This document shows, one piece after another, positions 19,004 to 28,574 of a stretch of DNA of 33,479 nt; within the stretch, counting starts at the first letter, position 1; each line of letters opens with the position of its first letter. A program made the translations under genes and the position numbers. The DNA comes from Deltaproteobacteria bacterium. GTDB taxonomy: Bacteria; Desulfobacterota; Desulfuromonadia; Desulfuromonadales; JAAYDE01. The notes under the pieces were generated by a model. The model worked only from the letters and a program-made list of their open reading frames with translations. It searched no databases and was not told where the DNA came from. Location: the NCBI GenBank assembly GCA_016934985.1, contig JAFGRU010000080.1:1-33479 (forward strand). The letters run 5' to 3'.

Positions 19004-19032
19004 TTGACAGGGTTGAAATTCTCGGGTAATGT
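19004..19032 (+). promoter_or_regulatory. Candidate nfeD promoter, proximal
   Basis: TTGACA (19004-19009), a 17-base spacer and TAATGT (19027-19032) end only 7 bases before the nfeD ATG. A transcript from it would be almost leaderless. Confidence 0.4.
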
Positions 19033-19039
19033 TTTTTAA

Positions 19040-20389
19040 ATGAAAAAGTTATTTTTATTTTCACTGGTTAGCCTTTCTTTGCTGTTTTTTTCAGGGGTTT
19101 TTTGCGGGTTGCCCGGAGCAGCTCGGGGAGGAGAAAAAAGTATCCCGGTTCTTTCCGTAGCCGGTGTTATCAACCCGGTAGTTGCCGATTTTATTACCCA
19201 GGAACTGAATGCGGCCAATCAGGCTCAAAACAAAGCTTTTTTGATTGAGCTGGATACCCCGGGAGGGTTGGATCAGTCCATGCGTCAGATTATTCAGGGT
19301 ATTCTCGGTTCCAGAATACCGGTTGTCGTGTACGTTTATCCTTCTGGCGCTCGAGCTGCCTCCGCCGGTGCCCTGATCACCCTGGCAGCCGATTTTGCGG
19401 TTATGGCGCCCGGTACCAATATCGGGGCGGCAACCCCTGTTCAGATTGGTGGTGGTGCCGGGGACAAGGACAGCACCATGATGCAAAAGGTTGTCAAGGA
19501 CGCCGTTGCCTACGCCCGCAGCATTGCCCAGCAGCGGGGCCGCAATGTGGAGTGGGCCGAGAGCATTGTTCGGGAGAGTATTTCCACGCCGGCCGCCGAG
19601 GCCTTGGAGTTGAAAGCTATTGATTTTATCGCTGATGATGAGAGTGCTTTGCTAAAACAATTGGACGGAAAACGCTATCTGCGGGACGGTAAAGGGCTCA
19701 TTCTCCAAACCGAAGGCCTGTCTTTGCTGGTTCGTGAAATGAGTTGGCGGCAGAAGATTCTTTATACCATAAGCCACCCCAATATCGCTTATATGCTTCT
19801 TATGCTCGGGATTCTGGGGATTTTCTTTGAGATATCTCAGCCGGGCGTGGTCTTTCCTGGGGTGATCGGCGCTCTGGCGTTGCTCCTTTCCTTTCTTGGT
19901 TTTCAGACGTTGCCTGTCAATTATGTCGGTGTCCTTCTGATTCTGCTCGCTATTGTGCTCTTCATTCTGGAGGTTAAGATTGTATCTTACGGCATGCTGA
20001 GCGTCGGCGGACTGGTGGCCATGACCATGGGCTCTTTGATTCTGGTGGAGGGATCTGAGCCCTATCTGCAAATTTCAAGGGGGGTTATTTTCAGCACGGT
20101 CACCGTTACGGCGGGTTTTCTGCTCCTTGTTTTATATCTGGTGGTTCGCACCCAGCAGCGCCAATTTTTTTCCGGCAATGAGGGGATGGTCGACGAAGAA
20201 GGGGTGGCTGTTTCAGAAATTCACCCGTCCGGCAAAGTCTTTGTTCATGGCGAATATTGGAACGCCACATCCGATGTCCCGGTTGCAAAAGGCGAAAAAA
20301 TCAGGGTCGTCCGGGTTAAAAAAAACATGGAACTGGAAATCAGTCCCTTGATAGAGGGGGAATGGTTTTCTGACCAAGGAGGTTCATAA
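19040..20389 (+). CDS. NfeD-type membrane serine protease, ClpP class, long form
   Basis: A 449-residue protein. A signal peptide (residues 1-28) precedes a ClpP-like protease domain (about 33-230) with [11 protein letters not shown] and the likely nucleophile S109 ([15 protein letters not shown]). K150 or K153 is the probable dyad lysine. Four or five TM segments (about 240-375) and a C-terminal OB-fold-like domain (about 385-445) follow. Long NfeD proteins pair with SPFH/stomatin proteins, whose C-terminal ends they can cut in archaea (family knowledge), and the slipin gene follows directly. The ATG at 19040 has no Shine-Dalgarno site but gives a good signal peptide. TAATG overlap with the next gene shows coupling. 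Confidence 0.92.
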   Translation: MKKLFLFSLVSLSLLFFSGVFCGLPGAARGGEKSIPVLSVAGVINPVVADFITQELNAANQAQNKAFLIELDTPGGLDQSMRQIIQGILGSRIPVVVYVYPSGARAASAGALITLAADFAVMAPGTNIGAATPVQIGGGAGDKDSTMMQKVVKDAVAYARSIAQQRGRNVEWAESIVRESISTPAAEALELKAIDFIADDESALLKQLDGKRYLRDGKGLILQTEGLSLLVREMSWRQKILYTISHPNIAYMLLMLGILGIFFEISQPGVVFPGVIGALALLLSFLGFQTLPVNYVGVLLILLAIVLFILEVKIVSYGMLSVGGLVAMTMGSLILVEGSEPYLQISRGVIFSTVTVTAGFLLLVLYLVVRTQQRQFFSGNEGMVDEEGVAVSEIHPSGKVFVHGEYWNATSDVPVAKGEKIRVVRVKKNMELEISPLIEGEWFSDQGGS

Positions 20390-21168
20390 TGATTATTCCA
20401 GTTGGTCTGGTCGGTTGGGTTGTAGGAATTTCTCTCTTGGCACTGTTGCTTTTCAGTGCTTTTCGCATCATTCTTGAGTATGAGCGTGGCGTGGTTTTTC
20501 GTCTCGGCCGTTACGCCGGCATCAAGGGACCGGGGTTGCGGCTGATCATCCCGGTAGTGGATAAGCTCGTCAAGGTCAGCTTGAGAACCGTGGCTATGGA
20601 TGTGCCTCCTCAGGACGTAATTACCAAAGACAATGTCTCCGTCAAGGTCAACGCCGTCCTCTATTTCCGGGTCGTCAATCCGGATCAGGCCATGATCGAG
20701 GTGGAGAACTATCTCTATGCCACCAGCCAGCTGGCACAGACCTCCCTTCGCAGTGTTCTCGGGCAGTCCGAGTTGGACGAACTCCTCTCAAATCGCGACC
20801 AGATTAACCAGCATCTGCAGGAGATTCTTGACCGCCAGACCGATCCCTGGGGGGTGAAGGTTTCCAATGTCGAAATCAAGCATGTCGATCTGCCGGTGGA
20901 AATGCAACGAGCCATGGCCCGCCAGGCGGAGGCAGAGCGCGAAAGGCGCTCGAAAATTATCCATGCCGAAGGCGAGTTCCAGGCGGCGGAACGCCTTTCC
21001 GATGCTGCGCGAATTATTTCTACCGAGCAGGGCGCTCTTCAGTTGCGGTATTTGCAAACCCTCAACGAGATTGCCACGGAGAGAAACTCGACCATCATTT
21101 TCCCTATCCCCCTGGACTTGATTACCCCTTTTCTGAAAAAGCAGGCAGGCGATAGCCCCAAAGAGTAG
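20389..21168 (+). CDS. SPFH/band-7 slipin (stomatin-like protein)
   Basis: A 259-residue protein. One N-terminal membrane helix (residues 4-26) precedes an SPFH domain with [43 protein letters not shown] and [17 protein letters not shown] coiled-coil region rich in Glu/Arg/Ala follows ([20 protein letters not shown]). It forms membrane microdomain scaffolds and is the probable partner or substrate of the NfeD protease upstream. AAGGAGG at 20376-20382 gives a strong ribosome site. Confidence 0.95.
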   Translation: MIIPVGLVGWVVGISLLALLLFSAFRIILEYERGVVFRLGRYAGIKGPGLRLIIPVVDKLVKVSLRTVAMDVPPQDVITKDNVSVKVNAVLYFRVVNPDQAMIEVENYLYATSQLAQTSLRSVLGQSELDELLSNRDQINQHLQEILDRQTDPWGVKVSNVEIKHVDLPVEMQRAMARQAEAERERRSKIIHAEGEFQAAERLSDAARIISTEQGALQLRYLQTLNEIATERNSTIIFPIPLDLITPFLKKQAGDSPKE

Positions 21169-21286
21169 CAGGTGCTTTTTAAAAAGCTCATTTATCGCAT
21201 TAAAAAACATTCTTAAACCATTGAAAATTAATAAAAATTTTGTGTTTATTAAATAGGTGATTGGGGGTCATAAATAAGATTTTATC

Positions 21287-21317
21287 TTGACAAAAGAACC
21301 CATGCTTTGATTATATG
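21287..21317 (+). promoter_or_regulatory. Candidate promoter of pyruvate carboxylase
   Basis: TTGACA at 21287-21292 is followed by the AT-rich TTATATG at 21311-21317, with a spacing of 18-19 bases. The resulting leader of about 85 bases contains a terminator-like hairpin. Confidence 0.5.
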
Positions 21318-21338
21318 ATTTGTCTGAGGTTCCAAATG

Positions 21339-21360
21339 CCCCGTTATTTCAACGGGGTTT
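21339..21360 (+). terminator. Terminator-like hairpin in the pyruvate carboxylase leader
   Basis: CCCCGTT (21339-21345) pairs perfectly with AACGGGG (21351-21357) around ATTTC, followed by TTTC. It lies 50 bases before the ATG. It could end upstream slipin transcripts or attenuate pyc itself. The short T tract makes it a weak terminator. Confidence 0.55.
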
Positions 21361-21408
21361 CTTATAAATATGAGGGAAAATTGAAAAGTGTATTTTTCAG
21401 GAGGATAA

Positions 21409-24400
21409 ATGGGTATTCGTAAATTCAATAAGATTATGGCCGCCAATCGCGGTGAAATTGCCATCCGTATTTTTCGTGCTTGTGCGGAACTCGGTATCAA
21501 TACCGTGGCTATTTACGCGGAAGAAGACAAACTCAGCCTGCATCGCTACAAAGCGGATGAAGCTTATCAGGTCGGTAAGGGCAAAGGTCCGATTGCTGCC
21601 TACCTTGCTTATGAAGACATTATTGACTTAGCCCTGAAAAAGGGTGTGGATGCCATTCACCCCGGCTATGGTTTTCTGTCTGAAAACCCCGACTTTGCCG
21701 AAGCCTGTGAAAAGGCCGGGATCGTTTTCATCGGTCCCAACGCCAGAATTCAAAGGCAGTTGGGCGACAAGGTCGCCGCCCGCAAGGTGGCAATAAAGGC
21801 AGGTGTTCCGGTTGTACCCGGTACGGAAGAGCCGATAAGTACGGAAGAGGAGGCGATCCTGTTCGCCCGTAAATGTGGTTATCCGATTATTGTCAAAGCC
21901 GCTGCTGGTGGCGGCGGGCGTGGCATGCGTGTTGCCAACAACCAGAAGGAACTTCTTGAAGGCTTGAAGAGTGCCTCCTCCGAAGCCAAAGCGGCATTCG
22001 GTAATGCAGCCGTATTTCTCGAAAAATACATCGACGGCCCCAAGCATGTGGAAGTTCAGATTATGGGGGACCAATATGGTAATGTCGTCCACTTCTTTGA
22101 AAGGGATTGTTCGGTACAGCGGCGTCATCAGAAAGTAATCGAAATTGCTCCGGCGTTTTATCTTTCCGAAGAGAAACGTCAGGCACTCTGCAATGATGCG
22201 CTGAAAATTGCCAACCATGTCGGCTACATCAATGCCGGAACCGTGGAATTTCTTCTCGACAAGGATCAACAATTCTACTTTATCGAAACCAACCCGCGCA
22301 TTCAGGTTGAGCATACGGTTACCGAAATCATTACCGGACGCGACCTGGTCCAGACCCAGATCCGGGTGGCCGAAGGCTACAAGCTGTCTGATCCTGAAAT
22401 CGGCATCAAGAACCAAAGCGATATCCAGATGCGCGGTAACGCCATTCAGTGCCGGGTCAGTACCGAGGACCCCGAAAACAATTTTGCACCCGACTTCGGA
22501 ACCCTCAAGGCCTATCGTTCTGCCTCCGGACCGGGGGTACGTCTGGATGCCGGGAATGCATATGTCGGTTCAATAATAACCCCCTATTACGACTCGTTAC
22601 TTGTCAAGATTTCAACTTATGGATTAACTTTCAGGGAGGCGGCCCGCCACATGGGGAGATCCCTCCTCGAGTTCCGGGTTCGCGGTGTAAAGACCAATAT
22701 CGGTTTTTTGGAGAACGTTGTCGAACATCCCACCTTTCTCGCCGGTGAATGTGACACCTCCTATCTTGACAACCATCCCGAGCTGTTTGAAATCCCGGTT
22801 AAGAGGGACCGCGCCACTCGGTTGCTCCGGTTTATCGGTCATACCATCGTTAACGGTTATCCAGGCATAAAAAAACCCCTGCATTTCCGTGACCTGCGGC
22901 TTGCCGAGGTGCCCGAGTTTCATCATGATGAGCAACCGCCGCAAGGGACGCGGAGCATTCTCCTTGAAAAAGGTCCGAAAGGGCTCGCCGACTGGATTCT
23001 GGCTCAAAAGCGTCTCCTTATTGCCGATACGACCATGCGTGACGCTCATCAATCCTTGTTGGCCACCCGTATCCGCACCCATGACCTGTTGCAGATTGCC
23101 GATGCCACCGCTCGTCTCGGGGGCGACATGTACTCCTTTGAATGCTGGGGTGGTGCCACCTTTGACGTGGCCATGCGCTTTGTCAAGGAAGATCCCTGGG
23201 AAAGACTCGATGCTCTGCGCAAGAAGATCCCCAATGTTCTTTTCCAGATGCTGATTCGCGGGTCCAATGCCGTCGGTTACGCCAACTATCCGGATAATGT
23301 CATTGAGGATTTCGTCCAGAAAGCCGCCGAAAGCGGTATGGATATCTTCCGGGTTTTCGATCCCCTCAACTGGACCAAAGGTCAGGCCGTCGCTATTGAA
23401 GCCATTCTCAAAAGCGGGGCGGTTTGCGAGGCGTCCATGTGTTATACCGGCGACATCCTCGATCCCAAGAGGGATAAGTTCACTCTCAAGTACTATGTCG
23501 AGTTGGGTAAGGAACTGGAGCGCATGGGAGCCCATATCCTCAATATCAAAGATATGGCCGGGGTATTGAAGCCCTTTGCAGCGCAGAAGCTGATTACCGC
23601 CCTCAAGGAGGAGATCGGCATTCCCATCTCCCTGCATACCCATGATACCTCAAGTAACGGTCTCGCTACCCTGATGCTGGCCAGTAAGGCGGGGGTTGAC
23701 ACGGTGGATGCGGCTCTTTCCTCCGTATCCGGCCTGACCTCTCAACCGAACCTTAACGCGCTTCTTGCAGCCCTTGAAAATACCGAGCGGGATCCGGGAC
23801 TTAGCCGTGAAAAGTTGCAGAAACTTGCCAACTATTGGGAGACGGTTCGGACTTACTACGCGCCTTTCGAGTCGGAACTTCGCAGCGGTACGGCCCAGGT
23901 TTACGAGCATGAGATTCCCGGTGGTCAGTATTCCAACTACAAGCCTCAGGTTGAGGGTATGGGGCTTGGCGACCGATGGGAAGAGTGTAAAAAGATGTAC
24001 CGTAAGGTTAACGACATGTTTGGCGACATGATCAAAGTGACCCCGGTTTCGAAAATTATCGGAGACATGGCCATTTTTATGGTCCAGAACAATTATCAAC
24101 CAGAAGATATCTACGAACGTGGCCATGAGATGGATCTGCCGCAGGGTGTGGTCGATCTCTTTAAGGGGATGATAGGACAGCCTTACGGCGGCCTGCCGGA
24201 AAAACTTCAGAAGATTATCCTAAAAGGAGAAAAACCTATTACCCACCGGCCGGGAGAACTCCTTGAACCCGTTAATTTTGCAGCGAAAAAAGCTGAAATA
24301 GAGAAGAAACTGGGGCATGAACTCAGTGATCGCGAACTCTCTTCGTGGTTGATCTACCCGGCGGTGTTCGAGGAATTTGATCAGCACCGGCAGGAATACG

Positions 24401-24855
24401 GAGACACTTCGGTTTTGCCCACACCGGTGTTTTTCTATGGTCTCGACCTGATGGATGAAACCTCCATTGAGCTGGAACCGGGGAAAACCATCATTGTCAA
24501 ACTCAATGCTGTCGGTCATGTTCATGAGGACGGCAACCGGATTATCTACTTTGAGTTGAATGGTGAGCCGCGCCAGATCTCGGTCAAGGACCTTTCTGTC
24601 AAGTCGATAGTTGCCGAGCACCGCAAGGTCGATGCCAACGATCCCAAGCAGATCGGCGTTGCCATGCCGGGGAAGGTTTGTAAGATATTTGTCGATGTCG
24701 GCGACAAGGTCAAGGCGGGAGATGTCCTTCTCTCGACTGAGGCCATGAAAATGGAGACCAATATCAAAACCAGTATTGACGGAGTTGTCGGAGAAGTGCT
24801 TTTCAAAGAGGGAGTGCAGCTCCAGCAAGGTGATTTGGTCGTTATTCTTGAGTAG
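21409..24855 (+). CDS. pyc: Pyruvate carboxylase
   Basis: A 1148-residue single-chain enzyme, standard length, that makes oxaloacetate from pyruvate, bicarbonate and ATP (EC 6.4.1.1). Residues 1-450 are biotin carboxylase (GGGGRGMRVA; ERDCSVQRRHQKVIEIAPA). Residues about 530-800 are the carboxyltransferase (DTTMRDAHQSLLATR; K714 in NIKDMAG is the expected carboxylated Lys). A PYC/OADA-type conserved domain follows, then the biotin carrier at about 1075-1148 with biotin site K1114 (EAMKMET). The start follows AGGAGGATAA. It supplies C4 acids for the tricarboxylic cycle and for the fumarate reductase encoded at the left end. Confidence 0.97.
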   Translation: MGIRKFNKIMAANRGEIAIRIFRACAELGINTVAIYAEEDKLSLHRYKADEAYQVGKGKGPIAAYLAYEDIIDLALKKGVDAIHPGYGFLSENPDFAEACEKAGIVFIGPNARIQRQLGDKVAARKVAIKAGVPVVPGTEEPISTEEEAILFARKCGYPIIVKAAAGGGGRGMRVANNQKELLEGLKSASSEAKAAFGNAAVFLEKYIDGPKHVEVQIMGDQYGNVVHFFERDCSVQRRHQKVIEIAPAFYLSEEKRQALCNDALKIANHVGYINAGTVEFLLDKDQQFYFIETNPRIQVEHTVTEIITGRDLVQTQIRVAEGYKLSDPEIGIKNQSDIQMRGNAIQCRVSTEDPENNFAPDFGTLKAYRSASGPGVRLDAGNAYVGSIITPYYDSLLVKISTYGLTFREAARHMGRSLLEFRVRGVKTNIGFLENVVEHPTFLAGECDTSYLDNHPELFEIPVKRDRATRLLRFIGHTIVNGYPGIKKPLHFRDLRLAEVPEFHHDEQPPQGTRSILLEKGPKGLADWILAQKRLLIADTTMRDAHQSLLATRIRTHDLLQIADATARLGGDMYSFECWGGATFDVAMRFVKEDPWERLDALRKKIPNVLFQMLIRGSNAVGYANYPDNVIEDFVQKAAESGMDIFRVFDPLNWTKGQAVAIEAILKSGAVCEASMCYTGDILDPKRDKFTLKYYVELGKELERMGAHILNIKDMAGVLKPFAAQKLITALKEEIGIPISLHTHDTSSNGLATLMLASKAGVDTVDAALSSVSGLTSQPNLNALLAALENTERDPGLSREKLQKLANYWETVRTYYAPFESELRSGTAQVYEHEIPGGQYSNYKPQVEGMGLGDRWEECKKMYRKVNDMFGDMIKVTPVSKIIGDMAIFMVQNNYQPEDIYERGHEMDLPQGVVDLFKGMIGQPYGGLPEKLQKIILKGEKPITHRPGELLEPVNFAAKKAEIEKKLGHELSDRELSSWLIYPAVFEEFDQHRQEYGDTSVLPTPVFFYGLDLMDETSIELEPGKTIIVKLNAVGHVHEDGNRIIYFELNGEPRQISVKDLSVKSIVAEHRKVDANDPKQIGVAMPGKVCKIFVDVGDKVKAGDVLLSTEAMKMETNIKTSIDGVVGEVLFKEGVQLQQGDLVVILE

Positions 24856-24867
24856 ATGATAAACCCT

Positions 24868-24900
24868 AAAAAACCGGGCCTTCCAAGGTCCGGTTTTTTT
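24868..24900 (+). terminator. Rho-independent terminator after pyc
   Basis: ACCGGGCCTT (24873-24882) pairs with AAGGTCCGGT (24885-24894) with one G/T position. An A-run stands before and at least seven T after. It is a strong terminator. Confidence 0.92.
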
Positions 24901-25035
24901 CTTTAAGTATGCAAGTAGCTATTGGGGGTGCGGGTAGCTGGTGGTCTTTTCCAGCCTGTTTTAAAGGTTGCCCAGGCCTTTTGGGCTGGCCCGAATTTAT
25001 TGGGCGCAAGGGTTACTTCAAGCAAAGGATGAACG

Positions 25036-25497
25036 GTGTCCAAGTTGTTGGTTTCTGAGGATATCCCGAAAGAAGCGGGAGCTCATCAGTTTGAAATGGA
25101 GAGCTGGATCGATACCGCCCCTTTTGAACGGCTTCTCAATATGGATATTCGCGAGGCATCTGAGGGGCGTGCCTTTCTCGTAATGCCGTTTACCGTCAAG
25201 CTGTCCCAGGGTGGAGGTTTGCTTCATGGCGGGGCTTTGACGGCCCTGGCCGATACTGCCGTGGCTATGGCCATTAAATCCCTGTTGCCTGAAGGAACAG
25301 CTTTTGCGACAGCCGAACTCAAGGTTCGCTTTCTCGCTCCGGTCAAGGAGGGGCAAGTACGAGCCCGAGCCCTTGTGGAAGGACCCCAGGGAAGAACCCT
25401 GGTTGGCAGGGCTGTCGTTTGGGATGAAAAAGATTTCCCGGTGGCCGAATTCGAGGCCACCTTTCGCATCGCCCGGGGGCAGGGTTTCTCCGATTGA
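25036..25497 (+). CDS. PaaI-type hotdog-fold thioesterase
   Basis: A 153-residue protein with the hotdog signature GGGLLHGGALTALADTAVAMA (about residues 58-78), typical of the PaaI/4HBT family, which hydrolyses acyl-CoA thioesters. The substrate cannot be read from the sequence. The GTG start at 25036 follows AAAGGA at 25024-25029; the next upstream frame offers nothing better. It lies 130 bases before the ydbH-like gene on the same strand and may share its transcript, though the gap is larger than within the ydbH set. Confidence 0.8.
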   Translation: MSKLLVSEDIPKEAGAHQFEMESWIDTAPFERLLNMDIREASEGRAFLVMPFTVKLSQGGGLLHGGALTALADTAVAMAIKSLLPEGTAFATAELKVRFLAPVKEGQVRARALVEGPQGRTLVGRAVVWDEKDFPVAEFEATFRIARGQGFSD

Positions 25498-25629
25498 TGT
25501 TCCTTTGCTCCGGGCGGAAATCTTCCGTTGTTTTTTATCTCCTATTGATTTGAGCTGTTCAATAGGCAGCAGCACGGCTTTTTGGGTTTGATTCGGCCAT
25601 TGGCTATCCTCACACCACAGGGAAGGGTT

Positions 25630-28344
25630 ATGCGGCGTGTTGCCCTTTATCTTCTTTTGCTTATTTCCATTCTCTGGTTTTTCCAGGGGTGGCTTCTTCC
25701 CTTTTACCTTGAAAATCATCTTCTTCCTCAGCTGGCTGGGCGCGCAGGTTTTTCCCGGATTTCCTGCCAGGTCCGCCATGTCGGTTTTTCCGGTCTTGAG
25801 CTGGGACCCGTGGAATTGGAAAAAGAAAATGAACTGGCTCTAAGTGTAGCCGCCGTTTTTGTTTCTTATTCCCCTTTGGGGCTGGCAAAAAAGCATTTGG
25901 GAAAAATCCATATCAGCGGTTTAAGCATTCCCCTTAAACGCAAAGGGGAGATGGTTACCTTTGGTGCTGTCCCCCTTATTTCGGAAAAAGATGGGGCAGG
26001 GCAAAATGAAAAAGAACCGCAAAGCGGTGCGTTTCAACTCCCGGCAACATTTTCTGCTGTAACCATTGACAGCTCCGAGATCATATACCAGGAAAGTGAT
26101 CTGACCGTTCTTGTCCCGTTTCAGTTGGAAATGACATCTTCCGGGAAAAACGGGGCACTCAACATCGGTGCTGAATTTCGCTTGGGAGAGGGCATCCTTG
26201 ATTTGGATGGGCAGGTGGATTTGCTCCAGCGGAATATTCATGGGGGCGTTGTGGTGAAAGGTTTTCCTCTGTTACAGGGTGCCAAGTGGGGAGGAATCCC
26301 GACCATGGGAGTTTCGGACGGAAGCCTCGATGCGCAGGCTGATTTCGAGGTCAATTTTACTCCATTCAACCTGATAAATGCATCGGGGGAATTGAGCTTC
26401 CGCAACCTGAAATGGCAAAACGAAGGGTTTGCCTTGTCTCAGAGGGAGCCTGTGACTGTTTATGGCGAGTGGCAAAGCGAAAGAAAAATCGCAATTCGTA
26501 TGTCTCCCCTGCTTTTTGACGGCAGTGCCACAGGTGCATTGAGCATGAATTCTTTAACCGTCGATTTGGCGTCATCTGCGTCTCTTTTTGAGGGGAACTG
26601 GTCACTGGGTTTGACTCAGCTTTCTTTGGCGGAAAATCCGTTAAGACTGGAGAAGGAACTGAATTTCGAGGGCCGGTTGAGTGGCGCTGGCCGACCGGAA
26701 AGAGGCTGGGGAGTAGAAATCAAGGGGCAAAAAATATCCGCTGGTGGAGACGTAAAAACAGCGGATGTGGCTGTGGCAAAGGAGCAGGCTCTTATCTGGT
26801 TGGGAAACGACCGTTTTACTTGCAGTGGTACGGGGGGAGAAATTCAGACCCATTTTGACTGTGACCTGAGACTGGAGAAACTCCAGGCAACCTTTTTACA
26901 GGGACAGATGCAGATGGATGAATTTCTGGCCCGCGCATCTATGAATCTGACCAAAGAGGAAAGCCCCGGCAAGCTGCAGAGTCGTGTTGAGTTGCGGGCA
27001 AAAGGTATAAAGGTTACCGGAGATAATTATCAGGCGTTGGTACCCGGTCTTGAAGCCACTGGCGAATATGTCGACTCGGTTAATCCGGCCGGCTCCTGGA
27101 AGGGGGATATCCGTACCGAGGGGGCGCGCCTGGTTAATTCGGGCCAGGGCTTTCGCGCAGAAAAAATTTCTTTTCTTTTGCCCTGGCGCTTCCCAGCATC
27201 CGGGCAGGAAAAATCGGGTCAGCTGCGGGTCGGAAGGATCTTGCACAAGGGCCGGAAGCTGGGCTCGGTCCAAGCTGAGCTAAGCCTGCAAAAAAGCGGT
27301 TGGGTCTGGAACGGACGATGGCGGGACATCCTTCAGCCGGCTACGGTTCTTCACTTCAGCGGCCAGGCGGATAAGGACTTTTCTCAGGCAAATTTGAAAT
27401 ACAGCCTCGACCGCTTCTCCTTTGATCTGGGGAGGACTTTGGGGGGATATGTCTCTCAATTGGCCGGACTTGAGGCCAAAGGTGACCTTCATCTGGCTGG
27501 TGAAATCAGCTGGGCGAATCAACGGCTTTCAAGTCCGACCCGTTTTTCACTCCAGAACCTTGATTGTCTGGATCAGGAAAGGCAACTTCGGTGCCAGGGC
27601 CTGGCTCTCAATCTGGAGTTCATAGACCTGTTTACTCTTTACCCTGCCGGTAGGCCGTATTTGACATTTGAAAAATTATCTCTGGCCGATGTCATTTTGG
27701 AAAACGGCCGGGTCAACTTTCTTGTCGGGCGCGATCTTGAGCTGCTGGTGGAAAAACTGGTTTTCAACTGGTGCGGGGGCCGGGTTTTCAGCGAATCCTT
27801 TCGGATTCGCCCCGGGGTGGAAAGCCTCGACATTGCCCTTTATTGTGACCGGGTCAATCTTGTTCAGGTTATGGAGCAACTTGGCGCAGCGCGGGCCGAG
27901 GGGACCGGCTCCCTTAACGGGCGCATACCAATCCATTATGAAAATGGCCAATTTTCAGTGATGGATGGGTTTCTCTTTTCAACACCCGGAGAAGGGGGAA
28001 CTTTGCATGTCAGCGGCATGGAAAATCTTACCGCCGGGCTGCCTGGGGATGACCGCACTTTCGGACAGCTCAGACTAGCCGAAGAGGCTTTGAAAGATTA
28101 TGAATACAAATGGGCAAGGTTGGCCGTCAACTCTGAGGATGATGACCTGCTGGTCAAGGTTCAGATGGATGGTAGCCCGAGCAACCCTCTGCCTTTTGTT
28201 TACCGGAAAGAGTTCGGTGGTTTCGTTCGTGCGGAGGCTGATTTTCCGGGCACTAAATTTGAAGGAATTCGTCTTGATTTGAATTTTCGTATTCCGTTGA
28301 ATAAATTGTTGGAATATAAAAACCTTTTTAAACTCATGAACTGA
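25630..28344 (+). CDS. YdbH-like (AsmA-like) envelope protein
   Basis: A 904-residue protein from ATG 25630, chosen over an upstream TTG because GGAAGGG lies directly before it. One N-terminal membrane anchor (about residues 4-24) is followed by a long, beta-rich periplasmic region with repeated alternating patterns. The last quarter resembles the YdbH C-terminal domain (GTGSLNGRIPIHYENGQFSV and LRLAEEALKDYEYKWARLAV are typical). In E. coli, YdbH bridges the envelope with the lipoprotein YnbE to move phospholipid to the outer membrane, redundantly with TamB and YhdP. The two following genes are YnbE- and YdbL-like, which strongly supports this call. The stop overlaps the next ORF region. Confidence 0.82.
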   Translation: MRRVALYLLLLISILWFFQGWLLPFYLENHLLPQLAGRAGFSRISCQVRHVGFSGLELGPVELEKENELALSVAAVFVSYSPLGLAKKHLGKIHISGLSIPLKRKGEMVTFGAVPLISEKDGAGQNEKEPQSGAFQLPATFSAVTIDSSEIIYQESDLTVLVPFQLEMTSSGKNGALNIGAEFRLGEGILDLDGQVDLLQRNIHGGVVVKGFPLLQGAKWGGIPTMGVSDGSLDAQADFEVNFTPFNLINASGELSFRNLKWQNEGFALSQREPVTVYGEWQSERKIAIRMSPLLFDGSATGALSMNSLTVDLASSASLFEGNWSLGLTQLSLAENPLRLEKELNFEGRLSGAGRPERGWGVEIKGQKISAGGDVKTADVAVAKEQALIWLGNDRFTCSGTGGEIQTHFDCDLRLEKLQATFLQGQMQMDEFLARASMNLTKEESPGKLQSRVELRAKGIKVTGDNYQALVPGLEATGEYVDSVNPAGSWKGDIRTEGARLVNSGQGFRAEKISFLLPWRFPASGQEKSGQLRVGRILHKGRKLGSVQAELSLQKSGWVWNGRWRDILQPATVLHFSGQADKDFSQANLKYSLDRFSFDLGRTLGGYVSQLAGLEAKGDLHLAGEISWANQRLSSPTRFSLQNLDCLDQERQLRCQGLALNLEFIDLFTLYPAGRPYLTFEKLSLADVILENGRVNFLVGRDLELLVEKLVFNWCGGRVFSESFRIRPGVESLDIALYCDRVNLVQVMEQLGAARAEGTGSLNGRIPIHYENGQFSVMDGFLFSTPGEGGTLHVSGMENLTAGLPGDDRTFGQLRLAEEALKDYEYKWARLAVNSEDDDLLVKVQMDGSPSNPLPFVYRKEFGGFVRAEADFPGTKFEGIRLDLNFRIPLNKLLEYKNLFKLMN

Positions 28345-28355
28345 TGAGAGGGGAA

Positions 28356-28574
28356 ATGGGAAAAACAATTATTGTAGGATTGATGCCGCTGCTTTTGCTG
28401 GCTGCTTGCAGCACTCATCACGAAGTGCAAATGGCGCCGGTGGAGGTGAAGCCGATTCACATCACCATTGACGTGAATGTCCGGGTTCAGAAAGACCTCG
28501 ACAACTTTTTCGGCGATATTGATGAGGCTGCACAAGATCTTCAGACCACTGACACGGGAGGGAGTGAAAAATGA
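28356..28574 (+). CDS. YnbE-like outer-membrane lipoprotein
   Basis: A 72-residue lipoprotein. The signal sequence ends in lipobox LLAAC, with the lipidated Cys at residue 18, and a mature part of about 55 residues follows containing IHITIDVNVRVQKDLDNFFGDID, the YnbE pattern. The ATG at 28356 is preferred over that at 28344 because GAGAGGGG precedes it. In E. coli YnbE pairs with the YdbH C-terminus (family knowledge). The stop overlaps the next ATG (ATGA), so translation is coupled. Confidence 0.82.
   Translation: MGKTIIVGLMPLLLLAACSTHHEVQMAPVEVKPIHITIDVNVRVQKDLDNFFGDIDEAAQDLQTTDTGGSEK

Larger units (their letters stand above)
18678..19039. other. Intergenic region holding structured motif copy 2
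   Basis: A 362-base gap between the divergent regulator and nfeD genes. It contains motif copy 2 (18738-18809) and a GGCA-TTA-TGCC hairpin at 18824-18834. Two plus-strand -35-like TTGACA sequences follow at 18868 and 19004. No ORF or RNA gene of known family was recognised. Confidence 0.6.

Noticed and set aside
22624-23643. Long minus-strand open frame of 339 codons
   Set aside because: It lies wholly inside the pyruvate carboxylase gene in antisense, has no ribosome site or family motif, and is explained by codon bias of pyc.
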